This document shows positions 52,205 to 60,687 of a DNA stretch of 64,000 nucleotides, one piece after another (the first letter of the stretch is position 1; the number at the start of each line of letters is the position of its first letter). The DNA lies in contig NZ_QXMG01000014.1 in the NCBI RefSeq assembly GCF_003569765.1, forward strand, positions 43,916 through 107,915. Direction: 5' to 3'. Under the pieces are notes generated by a model. That model saw nothing but the letters and a program-made list of their open reading frames with translations, was not told where the DNA came from and did not search any database. The position numbers and the translations under genes were made by a program. This DNA is from Caldimonas tepidiphila. GTDB taxonomy: Bacteria > Pseudomonadota > Gammaproteobacteria > Burkholderiales > Burkholderiaceae_C.

Positions 52205-52831
52205 TCAACCCGCGGGCCGGGCCGACTCCGCCGACCCGCCCGCCGCATGGCGCAGCGCCCGCAGCAGCATCTCCCTGGGCTGCACGCCCGCGAACTGCTG
52301 GCCTTCGATCACGAAGGTCGGGACCGCCGTCACGCCCATCTCGCGGGCCTGCCCCAGCGCGCGCTGGTGCGCGTCGCGGTAGCGGCGCTCGGCGAGCGCC
52401 TGCCGGAAGGCGTCCGCGTCCAGGCCGATCTCGCCCGCGAGTTGCGCCAGCACCTCGATGTCGCCGATGTCCCGGTCCTCCTGGAAGAAGGCCCGCAGCA
52501 CGCGGTCGTTGTAGGCGTGGCCGCGGCCGTGCTCGCGCGCGAACTGGTAGCCCTCCCAGGCGAGCCCCGTGTGCGGCTGCGGCGACACGCTCGGCAGCCG
52601 GATCTCCACGCCGTGGCGCGCGGCCAGCGGGTAGACCGAGCGCGGCCAGACGGTCTGCAGGTACTCGTCCTCCGGCCGCAGCGTCGGCGTCGGGTAGGGG
52701 CGCAGCTCGAAGGGCATCCACTCGATCTCCACGTCCAGCCCGGACTCGCGCACCGCCTCCAGCAGCGGCTGCTCCGCGATCATGCAGAAGGGGCAGACGA
52801 AGTCCGACCAGACCTTGATCCCGATGCTCAT
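52205..52831 (-). CDS. DsbA-family oxidoreductase (FrnE-like)
   Basis: A 208-residue thioredoxin-fold protein with an active-site CPFC in WSDFVCPFCMIAEQPLLEAV and the cis-Pro in GVTAVPTFVIEGQQFAGVQP. It lacks a signal peptide, so it is probably a cytoplasmic disulfide isomerase or polyketide-type FrnE protein, which act in redox stress. The two start ATG codons near 52831 match the conserved opening. It lies 111 bases upstream of the arsenate reductase on the same strand. Confidence 0.88.
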   Translation of the reverse strand: MSIGIKVWSDFVCPFCMIAEQPLLEAVRESGLDVEIEWMPFELRPYPTPTLRPEDEYLQTVWPRSVYPLAARHGVEIRLPSVSPQPHTGLAWEGYQFAREHGRGHAYNDRVLRAFFQEDRDIGDIEVLAQLAGEIGLDADAFRQALAERRYRDAHQRALGQAREMGVTAVPTFVIEGQQFAGVQPREMLLRALRHAAGGSAESARPAG

Positions 52832-52922
52832 GGCATTCCTTTCATGCGGGGGCGCGAGGCGGCCGCGCCCCCTCGAAGGATCGAGGCAAGCGGCCTGCCA
52901 CGCGCGGCGGCCGCGGCACGGC

Positions 52923-53387
52923 TCACAGCGCGTCGCCGACCAGCGCCACCACGAAGACGAGCGTGCCGAGCCCGAGGTTCAGCGCGACGAGGCGGCGGAT
53001 CGAGTCCAGCGCGCCGGCCGCCGCCGGCCATTCGCGCGCCGCGACCGCGCGGCGCAGCCGCGGGTAGGAGGCGAAGCGGATGTGGCCGAAGATCGCCGCC
53101 ATCACGAGGCCGAGCCCGAGCATCGCGTGCACGTTCCAGTGCACGCGGCCCATGCCGCCGGCCAGCACGATCATCGCCGCGCCGCTGGCGAGCAGCAGCA
53201 CGATGGCCGCCGCGACCCCGGCGAAGAAGCGCGACAGCGCGCCCGCCATCAGGCTCAGGCGCTGGGGCGGCTCGAGCGCCGCGACCGCGGCGGGTCGCAC
53301 CGCGAAGTGCATGACGGCCATGCCGCCCACCCAGAAGGCGGCGGCGAGCACGTGGAGGCAGAGCAGGACGGTGTAGAGCAGCGGCAT
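52923..53387 (-). CDS. CopD-like membrane protein
   Basis: A 154-residue inner-membrane protein with four helices, of the CopD/DUF2269-type superfamily. The His residues that bind metal or haem in this family are suggested by LCLHVLAAAFWVGGMAVMHFAVRP and HWNVHAMLGLGLVMAAIFGHIRF. Role uncertain: copper resistance proteins and cytochrome-like membrane proteins share this fold. It is divergent from the J-domain gene. Confidence 0.78.
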   Translation of the reverse strand: MPLLYTVLLCLHVLAAAFWVGGMAVMHFAVRPAAVAALEPPQRLSLMAGALSRFFAGVAAAIVLLLASGAAMIVLAGGMGRVHWNVHAMLGLGLVMAAIFGHIRFASYPRLRRAVAAREWPAAAGALDSIRRLVALNLGLGTLVFVVALVGDAL

Positions 53388-53595
53388 GGGGGGCACCGTG
53401 AAAGGGGGCGGCCAGTGTCGCACTCCTGCCGGCATCGCGTCGCCCGGTGCCTCGTCCGGCAACCCGGCGGCGGCCGGCCGGGACGGCCCGCAGCCCCGCC
53501 CGGGCATCGCCTGTCGGCTAGGATGCGCCGCGGCCCCGCCGCCCCGATCCGGGGGCGTGCGCCGGGAGCCGCCGCAACGGGCCCGCAAGCAGCAC

Positions 53596-54675
53596 ATGGA
53601 ACTGGACATCGACGACGCCTATGCCGAACTGGGCCTGACGCCGCGGGCGACCGAAGCCGAGGTCAAGGCCGCGTGGCGCCGCCTCGCCGCGCGCTGGCAC
53701 CCGGACCGCAACGGCAGCCCGGACGCGGTGCAGCGGATGCAGCGCCTCAACCGCGCGCTCGAAGAGATCCGCCGCGCGCGGCTGGAGGCCGACGAGCAAG
53801 CCGCGGCCGCGGAGGCCGCGCAAGCCGCGGCGCAGCAGGCCCCCGAGACGGAGGACGAGGACCCCGAGGACGACGAGGCGCAGGTCCCGCCCCGCACGCT
53901 GCACCTGGACGTGCCGCTGACGCTGGAGGAGGCCGCGTTCGGCGGCATCCACGAGCTGCAGGGCGAGGTGACCGAGGACTGCCCCGATTGCGAGGCCGCG
54001 GGCTTCACGATGCAGTCGGGCGGCTGCCCCGAGTGCGAGGGCAGCGGCCGGGTGCAGCGGCCGGCCTGGTTCGGCTGGCTCGCATCGGTGGCCGAATGCG
54101 AGGCCTGCGGCGGCCGCGGCATCGGGCGCCGGCCGTGCGGGAGCTGCGGCGGCAGCGGCAAGGCGCCGGCGCGCGAGTACCACTACCGCGTGCGCATCCC
54201 GGCCGGCGTGCGCGACGGCGACCTGCTGCACGTCGAGGGCCGCGACGGCGAGGCGCTGGAGCTGCGCATCGAGCTGCTGCCGCACGAGTTCTTCGAGCTC
54301 GACGCCGACGGCACGGTGCGCTGCGAGATCCCGGTGGACGGCTTCGCCTGGGCCGCCAACCGCTGGGCCGAGGTGCCGACGCCGGGCGGGCTGCGCCAGA
54401 TGCGGCTCGACCGCAGCCACCTCGTCTACCGCCTCAAGGGCCAGGGCTTCCCGAGCGGGCGCGGCGGCCCGCGCGGCGACTGCATCGTGAAGGTCGAGCC
54501 GCTGTTCCCGGAGCAGCTCGACGAGGCCCAGGAGGCGCTGATCGAGCAGCTCGTCGCGAGCAACTCGGGCGACCCGGACACCGCGCCCGGCGCGCGCTTC
54601 CTGGCCTGGGACGAGGTGCTGCGCGTCTGGCAGAAGGGCCTGCCCGGGCGCCCGCGGCGCGACGGCGGCGCCTGA
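53596..54675 (+). CDS. J-domain protein with zinc-finger and DnaJ C-terminal domains
   Basis: A 359-residue cochaperone. A J-domain at the N-terminus holds HPD (RWHPDRNG, about residue 35), which stimulates Hsp70 ATPase. An acidic Ala/Glu-rich linker replaces the Gly/Phe region. Four CxxC-type zinc motifs follow (CPDCEAAG, CPECEGSG, CEACGGRG, CGSCGGSG, around residues 129-190), then the substrate-binding DnaJ C-terminal domain (LLPHEFFELDADGTVRCEIPVDGFAWA...). It is not the main DnaJ in sequence detail. Two Hsp70-like genes lie 3-9 kb away on the other strand, the likely partners. Confidence 0.87.
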   Translation: MELDIDDAYAELGLTPRATEAEVKAAWRRLAARWHPDRNGSPDAVQRMQRLNRALEEIRRARLEADEQAAAAEAAQAAAQQAPETEDEDPEDDEAQVPPRTLHLDVPLTLEEAAFGGIHELQGEVTEDCPDCEAAGFTMQSGGCPECEGSGRVQRPAWFGWLASVAECEACGGRGIGRRPCGSCGGSGKAPAREYHYRVRIPAGVRDGDLLHVEGRDGEALELRIELLPHEFFELDADGTVRCEIPVDGFAWAANRWAEVPTPGGLRQMRLDRSHLVYRLKGQGFPSGRGGPRGDCIVKVEPLFPEQLDEAQEALIEQLVASNSGDPDTAPGARFLAWDEVLRVWQKGLPGRPRRDGGA

Positions 54676-54720
54676 GCGCCCCCGGCGCCGCGCGCCGGCC
54701 GCGCCCGGGCGCCCGCCCGC

Positions 54721-56400
54721 TCACTTCAGCAGCGCGATCAGCCCGGCCAGGCGCGCCGGCTGCGCCTTGATCTCCGCGACGATCAGCTCCGCCACGGCCT
54801 CCGCGCCGCGCTCCTGGAAGTGCGTGCGGTCGCCGTTCAGGAAGTGCCCGGAGACCGGGCCGCCGGTGGCGGTGAGCTTGCCGTAGAAGGGATAGCGCGC
54901 GGTGTCGGCGACCGCCAGGTAGTAGTCGCGCCAGCCCGCCTGCCCCGGCGTGCCGCCGCTGCCGGTGCCGATCGAGTTGAAGAAGGCGATGCTCTTCGCG
55001 TCGAGGTCGACCGCGGCCACCTCGTTCGCCGCGGCGGTGTCGAGCACGGTCTGGCTGTAGTTGCCGGTCGCGGCCCAGGTCTCGCCGGCCTTGGCCTCGG
55101 TGACGTGGGTGCTCGAGGCGATCGGGAACCTGCCCTCGACATGGCTCGTGACCGAGCGGTCCTGCACGATGCGCGTGACTGGCGTGATCAGCACCGGCGT
55201 CGCGCCCTTCGCGCGCGCCAGCGCAACGTAGCGCTCCAGCGAGCCCTGGAAGCTCATCTGGTCCTCGGTGGTGCCGGGCGGCAGCTTGGCGAGCGTGAAG
55301 CCCGAGGGCTTCCTGCCGCTCGCGTCGTTCGGGTAGGTACAGCGGTTGGGCACGTCCAGGCCCGAGCCCTGGTTGCATTTCTCGTCGTTGTGCCCGAACT
55401 GGACCAGCACGTAGTCGCCGGGCTTCAGGTGCTCCTCGAGGACCCGCATCCAGCCCTCGTTGATGAAGCTGCGCGAGCTGCGGCCCGACTGCGCGAGGTT
55501 GACGACCTTGGCGCCGGAGCCGTCCTTCAGGCGCCGCTCGAGCACCTGGCCCCAGCCCATGCGCGGCGCCACGTCGAGCCCGTAGCTGCTCGCGGTCGAG
55601 TCGCCGACGACGAAGATGCGCCGCGCCGCCGCCGACCAGGACGGGAGCGCCGGATCGAGCTTCACGTTCGCGGCCGAGATCTCCTGCATGTTGCGGTCGA
55701 AGAGCTGCGTCGCGCCGAGCTCGCTGCTGCTGCTGTTGCCGAAGCCTTCGCGGCCGTGAACCACCATCGCGAGCACCGCGCCGACGCCCTGGCGATCGGC
55801 CTTCATCGGCGTCGTCACGGGGTCGAACTGCGCCGCCTGCGCCACGCCCTGCGACTGCAGCGCGTCGAGCACCAGCGCGCGCAGCTCAGCCGTGCGGCCC
55901 GCGACGGTCTGCGCCGTCACGCCTGCGGTGTTGCAGCGGTTGACCAGCTGCACCGAGCCCTTGAGCTTCAGGTCCGTCGCCGCCACGTCGGAGGCGATTT
56001 TGTCGGTGAGCGGGTTGACGTTCGCGACGTTCCTGGCGCCCGCGCCGAGCGCCGGCAGCAGCGCCGCGTAGACCTGCGTGTCGCCCATCGGCTGCGGCAC
56101 GCCGTTGACCTCGGCGAAGGGCGCGGTGCGCGCGAAGACCAGCAGCGGCGCCTGCAGCCTGCTCACGTCGAGCTCGAAGGAGCCGTCGGCCGCGGTGCGG
56201 CCCGAGACCGAGGCGCCGGCCGCGTCGCAGACCCGGATCTCGGCGCCGGCGAGCGGCGCGCTGCCCGCGGCCACCCCGGCGATGTGCGTGCGCGCGGCCT
56301 CGGCCGCGCGGTCGTCCGTGCCGCCGCCGCAGGCGGAGAGCAGGGAGCCGAGGACGGCGCAGGCGCAGGCCGTCAGAGCAGACTTGTGTGCGGATCGCAT
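54721..56400 (-). CDS. SGNH-hydrolase lipoprotein, rhamnogalacturonan acetylesterase-like
   Basis: A 559-residue exported lipoprotein (lipobox LLSAC, then GGGTDDR). The N-terminal 270 residues include a beta-domain with carboxypeptidase-regulatory features (AGSAPLAGAEIRVCDAAG). The SGNH catalytic domain carries GDSTASSYG (Ser), the Gly/Asn block GHNDEKC and the Asp-His pair in DRTHFQERGA, the pattern of rhamnogalacturonan acetylesterases (RhgT-type). It may deacetylate pectin, in line with the pectate lyase at 16149. ATG at 56400 has GAGGAAG upstream. A 16-bp palindrome stands about 100 bases upstream. Confidence 0.8.
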   Translation of the reverse strand: MRSAHKSALTACACAVLGSLLSACGGGTDDRAAEAARTHIAGVAAGSAPLAGAEIRVCDAAGASVSGRTAADGSFELDVSRLQAPLLVFARTAPFAEVNGVPQPMGDTQVYAALLPALGAGARNVANVNPLTDKIASDVAATDLKLKGSVQLVNRCNTAGVTAQTVAGRTAELRALVLDALQSQGVAQAAQFDPVTTPMKADRQGVGAVLAMVVHGREGFGNSSSSELGATQLFDRNMQEISAANVKLDPALPSWSAAARRIFVVGDSTASSYGLDVAPRMGWGQVLERRLKDGSGAKVVNLAQSGRSSRSFINEGWMRVLEEHLKPGDYVLVQFGHNDEKCNQGSGLDVPNRCTYPNDASGRKPSGFTLAKLPPGTTEDQMSFQGSLERYVALARAKGATPVLITPVTRIVQDRSVTSHVEGRFPIASSTHVTEAKAGETWAATGNYSQTVLDTAAANEVAAVDLDAKSIAFFNSIGTGSGGTPGQAGWRDYYLAVADTARYPFYGKLTATGGPVSGHFLNGDRTHFQERGAEAVAELIVAEIKAQPARLAGLIALLK

Positions 56401-56499
56401 GGGAGACTTCCTCGCTGTTCGAATCATCGGTTTCGTTCGTTCAGCGTGGCGTCAGTCCACACCCCGGCACGGCGGGCCTAAGGACCTGTCGTCAGGCGG

Positions 56500-56515
56500 C
56501 GATTCTGCAGAATCG
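56500..56515. promoter_or_regulatory. Palindrome upstream of the SGNH esterase
   Basis: CGATTCTGCAGAATCG is a perfect 16-bp palindrome, 100 bases upstream of the esterase start on its strand, next to an AT-richer stretch (GAAACGCCGTTTC, itself a near-palindrome). It looks like a dimeric operator. The GCAGAA half is also that of the IclR-like sites, but the spacing here is zero. Confidence 0.5.
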
Positions 56516-56610
56516 AAACGCCGTTTCAAATCGGGTTTGCACCAATGGGATCCCTCGCCGAGGCACCGTCCGGTGCCGCGGGGTGCGCCGCCCGGCGTCG
56601 CGGCGAAGGA

Positions 56611-56877
56611 TCAGTGACCCGGCAGCAGCGGGCTGGAGGAGACCAGCTCGGCGCCGGGGAGGTGCCGTCGCACGGTCCTCAGCGCCTCCATCAGGGCCAC
56701 CGAGGCGTCGCCCGCGGCCTGCCTGAACTCGATCACGACGTGGTCGGGCCCCGCGGGGCAGTCGTCGATCAGCCGGGCCCCGGCGCCCTCCAGCGTCTTC
56801 GCGAGCGCCGCGCGCTCGGGCGCATCGCCGGGGAGCCGGTACGTGAGCTGGAAGCGGTAGGTCGAGAAGCGATCCAT
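56611..56877 (-). CDS. Hypothetical small protein
   Basis: An 88-residue soluble protein (YRFQLTYRLPGDAPERAALAKTLEGAGARLIDDCPAGPDHVVIEFRQAAGDASVALMEALRTVRRHLPGAELVSSSP). The alternation of beta strands and a helix suggests a ferredoxin-like fold. No family recognised. It is 97 bases downstream of the broken alpha/beta hydrolase on the same strand. Confidence 0.6.
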   Translation of the reverse strand: MDRFSTYRFQLTYRLPGDAPERAALAKTLEGAGARLIDDCPAGPDHVVIEFRQAAGDASVALMEALRTVRRHLPGAELVSSSPLLPGH

Positions 56878-56974
56878 GACACAGGCCTCCGGTCGGTCGG
56901 TCGGTCGGTCATCCCGATTCTGGAGCCGCCGCGGTACCCGCGTTCGCGGTGTGGCACCCGCGCCGGGGCCGGCC

Positions 56975-57691
56975 TCAGGACGCGGTCGCGGCGATCTCGG
57001 CGAGCAAGCGCGCGAGTTCGTCCGGCGCGGTGACGTGCGGGCTGTGGCTCGCGTCGATCTCGAAGGAGCGCCAGCCGGGCGCCCCGCGCACGCGGTCCGC
57101 GAACTGGCGGAAGAAGTCGCCGCGCGCGGCGCGCCGGCAGTAGACGTAGCTGCGCGGCAGCTGCGGCTCCGGGCCGTCGAGCCTCAGCGGCTGCTCGAAG
57201 GTGCCGATCGGCTGCGGCAGGCGCCGCGGCCCGATCCAGGCCGCGTCCTCGGCGCTGGTGTCGGGCGGCAGCGGGTTCGGCGGGATGCGCCACCCCTCGC
57301 CCGAGCTGCGCGCCGCCTCCCGCATGCGCTCGCGCACGTCCTCGGGATGCAGGTCGAAGGCGCTCTGGCCGGGGCGCGGCAGCATCGCGTCGAGGTAGAC
57401 GAGCTGCGCCAGCCGGCCCGGCGCCCGCTGCGCGACGCCGGTCGCGACCATGCCGCCGTAGCTGTGGCCGACGAGGATCACGTCCCGCAGGTCCTCGAAC
57501 TCGAGCACGCCGAGGATGTCGGCGATGTGCGTCTCCAGGTCGACCGCGGGCGACGCGAGGTGCGCACGCTCGCCGAGGCCGGTGCAGGTCGGCGCGACGA
57601 GCCGGTGCCCGGCGGCCTGCAGCCGCGGATGCATCTTCTTCCACGCCCAGCCGGCCGATCAAGCGCCATGACAGACAAGGAAGGTGGCCAT
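56975..57691 (-). pseudogene. Alpha/beta hydrolase interrupted by a TGA at codon 11
   Basis: Read from ATG 57691 the gene begins MATFLVCHGA, then TGA (57661-57659), then SAGWAWKKMHPRLQAAGHRLVAPTCTGLGERAHL, in frame. Family members have HGAW at this point, so TGG (Trp) became TGA by one base. The rest is intact for 219 residues from Met 57634: the nucleophile elbow GHSYGG, a catalytic Asp region and His in DASHSPHV. A product started at 57634 would lack the oxyanion strand (HGAW). It resembles small esterase-like hydrolases. Either recent inactivation or a sequence error. Confidence 0.8.
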
Positions 57692-57734
57692 GCGGCCAGT
57701 ATCGCCGCGCCGGCCGGCCCGCGCCGGTCCCCGT

Positions 57735-60587
57735 TCAGGCGATCAGCTTCAGCCCCGGGGGCAGCGCCTCGCCGAAGACGCGCCGCTCGGTCGCCTCGTC
57801 GAGCTGCACCACCTCGCGCACCATCGCGATCCAGCTCGGCGCGGCGTGCGCGGCGGAGAGCCTGCCCACCACGCGCTCGCGCAGCTCCGGCGCGATGTCG
57901 CGCGTGCGGTCGCCCGTCATGCGGGCGAGGTGCGCCGCGGCGAAGGCCGCCGCCTCGACGCGCCGCCAGTCCAGCGCCAGCAGCGTCTCGAGCCACTGCG
58001 CCGCGGTGTCGGCCGGCACCACGCCGTGCGCGCTGCCGTAGAAGGGCTGGCGCGCGCCGATGCGGCCCACCGCCCACAGCAGCCGGCCGTCGACGTCCTC
58101 GCCCTTCCCGGCGCCGGCCACCGGCCTGTGCAGCCGCCCGAGCAGCCACTCGCCGATCTCGGCCTTGTGCTCGGCCGGGATGCGCTCGAGCGAGGCACCG
58201 AGGCGGATCATGTCGTCGAAGCCGCCCTTCACGAGCCTGGGCGGGCGCGGCTCGCCGGCCTCGGCGCCCTGCAGGTTCCACGCGAAGTCGTCGAGGAGGC
58301 GCAGCTGCGCCTCCTCGGGCAGGCCGCCGGCGACACGGCGCCACAGCGTCCACCATTCGGAGGCGACCTGCGCGTCGTGGCCGTGCTGCACGCCGGCCTC
58401 GAACAGCGTCCACAGCTGCTCGATGCGCCAGCCGTCGAGCGGGTCGCCGAAGCCGGGGCGCAGGCAGAAGCCCGCGAGGTTGAGCCAGACGCGCTCGTGG
58501 TCGGCCGAGCGGCGCCGCGCCTTCGCGCGCTGCCACAGCGCGTCGAAGAGCCGGCGCAGCAGCGGCGTCGGCCAGCGCTCGCGCGCGCCGAGCAGCGCCT
58601 CGAGCTGCGCGCGCAGCTGCTTGACCTCCTTGGGCGCGACCTGCTGCGAGCGCGCGCCGAAGACGCGCTCGATGCGCTCGACCGTCTCGCCGAAGCCGGG
58701 CGGCGCGCCGGCCGCAGCCGACTCCGCCGCGTCCTCGCCCGCCTCGCCGCGCAGCTGGAACTCGAGCGACCAGCGCTGCGCGGGGTCCTCGACGCCCACG
58801 CAATCGACCTCCAGCGTGCCGACCTCGGTCAGCGTGGTCGCGAGCTGCACCGGCACCTCGCGGCGCCCGCCCGCGGCGCCCGGCGCGACGACGGTGGCGA
58901 TCGGCGGCAGGCGCACGAACTCGCCCTCGTCGAGCGCGACGAGCTCGCCGAGCCGGTAGTCGGCCTGCGAGCCGGAGCCCGCGGTGGTCGACGCGAGGTG
59001 GAAGCGCACCGGGCGGCCGAGCCGCAGCGCGAAGGTCCGCTCCTGCAGCCGCAGCTCGCGGCCCTCCTCGCTGCCGCGCGGCAGCACGCAGACGCCGCGC
59101 GCGGCCGAGCCGGCCGCGGCGTCCCGGGGCACGTCGTCGAGCAGCAGGAAGTAGCTGCGCGCCGAGCCGCCGCCGATGCGCGGCGCACGGCCCCGGCGCG
59201 CGAGGGAGAAGGCCACCGCGCCGCGCGCCACCGCGACGTCCGGGTTGTCGTTGTGCAGCAGGCGCAGCGGCGCGCCGCGCCAGTCGGCCAGCGTCTGCTG
59301 CAGCCGGCGCGCGAGCGCGTCGGCGCGGAACACGCCGCCGTTGAGCAGCAGCGTGTCCGGCACCGGCAGCGCCGCGCCCCCCTCGCCCAGGCCCAGCGCC
59401 AGCCGCGAATCCGCCGCGTGCCGCATCAGGAAGCTGCCGACATGGCGCGTCACGGCCGCGTCGGCCGCGTAGGGCAGCCCGAACTCGACCAGCCCGGCGC
59501 GCGCGCGCCGCACCGGCTCGGTCGGCGCCACGCGCGGGAAGAAGCCGTCCACGACGAGGCGCTCGACCTCCTCGCGCGCGAGCTCCACCGTGCGCGCGCC
59601 GCCGACGAGGCGCGAGCCGGCGCCGAGCAGCGTCACCGCGGCGCGCTCCGGCGCGTCGGCCGCGAGCAGTTGCTCCTTCGCGGCGCGGCAGCGCTCGATC
59701 AGCTGCGACATGCGACTCGCCGACAGCCGCGCGCCCGGGGCGTCGCCGCCGCCGAGGCGCTGCTCGGCCAGGTGCGCGAGCGCGAGGTCCATGTTGTCGC
59801 CGCCGAGCATCAGGTGGTTGCCCACGCCGATGCGGGTGAGCTGCGGGGCGCCCTCCTCGCCCTCCTTGCCCGGCTCGACGCGGATCAGCGTCAGGTCGGT
59901 GGTACCGCCGCCGACGTCCACCACCAGCACGAGGCGCGTGTCCGCCAGCTCCGCGTCGAGCGTGTCGCGGTGGCGGTGCAGCCAGTCGTAGAAGGCCGCC
60001 TGCGGCTCCTCCAGCAGCCGCACGTCCGGCAGGCCCGCATCGCGTGCGGCCTGCAGCGTCAGCATGCGCGCGCCCTCGTCGAAGGAGGCCGGCACCGTCA
60101 GCACCACCTGCTGGCGCTCGAGCGGCGCGTCCGGGTGGCGCGCGTTCCAGGCGGCGCGCACGTAGGCGAGGTAGCTGGCGCTCGCCGCCACCGGCGAGAC
60201 CTTGGGCACCTCGGCCTCGGCGCCCCAGGGCAGGATCGCCGCGCCCCGGTCCACCGCCGCGTGCGACAGCCAGCTCTTGGCGCTCGCCACCAGCCGCCCC
60301 GGCACCTGCGCGCCGCGCGCGCGGGCGAGCTGCCCGATCACCGCCTGCGGCAGCCCGGCCGGATCGCGCCAGCTCCAGGGCAGCCCGAGGTCGCCGTCGG
60401 CGAACTCGCCCGGCGCCGGGTGGTAGCGCAGCGAGGGCAGCATCGGCCGCGTCGCGACCTCGCCGGGTGCGACGAGCTGCTCGATCTCGAACAGCCGGAT
60501 GCCGGCGTCCTCCTGCTGCGCGTCGGCCCAGGCCACCACCGTGTTGGTGGTGCCGAGGTCGATGCCGACCACGTAGCGGGAGCTCAT
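57735..60587 (-). CDS. Hsp70-like chaperone with DUF3731-type C-terminal region
   Basis: A 950-residue cytoplasmic protein, much longer than DnaK. The N-terminal ATPase half has phosphate 1 motif VGIDLGTTNTVVAW, phosphate 2 VVDVGGGTTDLTLI and the LLNGGVFRADALARRL adenosine motif. The C-terminal half from about residue 600 (ERIERVFGARSQQVAPKEVKQLRAQLEALL..., WRIEQLWTLFEAGVQHG) is helical and of the DUF3731 kind, replacing the usual substrate domain and lid. There is no EEVD-like end. It lies 100 bases downstream of a second Hsp70 gene. Client unknown. Confidence 0.85.
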   Translation of the reverse strand: MSSRYVVGIDLGTTNTVVAWADAQQEDAGIRLFEIEQLVAPGEVATRPMLPSLRYHPAPGEFADGDLGLPWSWRDPAGLPQAVIGQLARARGAQVPGRLVASAKSWLSHAAVDRGAAILPWGAEAEVPKVSPVAASASYLAYVRAAWNARHPDAPLERQQVVLTVPASFDEGARMLTLQAARDAGLPDVRLLEEPQAAFYDWLHRHRDTLDAELADTRLVLVVDVGGGTTDLTLIRVEPGKEGEEGAPQLTRIGVGNHLMLGGDNMDLALAHLAEQRLGGGDAPGARLSASRMSQLIERCRAAKEQLLAADAPERAAVTLLGAGSRLVGGARTVELAREEVERLVVDGFFPRVAPTEPVRRARAGLVEFGLPYAADAAVTRHVGSFLMRHAADSRLALGLGEGGAALPVPDTLLLNGGVFRADALARRLQQTLADWRGAPLRLLHNDNPDVAVARGAVAFSLARRGRAPRIGGGSARSYFLLLDDVPRDAAAGSAARGVCVLPRGSEEGRELRLQERTFALRLGRPVRFHLASTTAGSGSQADYRLGELVALDEGEFVRLPPIATVVAPGAAGGRREVPVQLATTLTEVGTLEVDCVGVEDPAQRWSLEFQLRGEAGEDAAESAAAGAPPGFGETVERIERVFGARSQQVAPKEVKQLRAQLEALLGARERWPTPLLRRLFDALWQRAKARRRSADHERVWLNLAGFCLRPGFGDPLDGWRIEQLWTLFEAGVQHGHDAQVASEWWTLWRRVAGGLPEEAQLRLLDDFAWNLQGAEAGEPRPPRLVKGGFDDMIRLGASLERIPAEHKAEIGEWLLGRLHRPVAGAGKGEDVDGRLLWAVGRIGARQPFYGSAHGVVPADTAAQWLETLLALDWRRVEAAAFAAAHLARMTGDRTRDIAPELRERVVGRLSAAHAAPSWIAMVREVVQLDEATERRVFGEALPPGLKLIA

Positions 60588-60687
60588 GTCCGTCCCCCGG
60601 CGGCGCGGCACCGCGCGCGGTCCCCCGGGGGGACCCCGGCCGGCCGGCGGGAGAAGGCGGCGCCCTGTCTGGAGTTCATGCGCTCCG

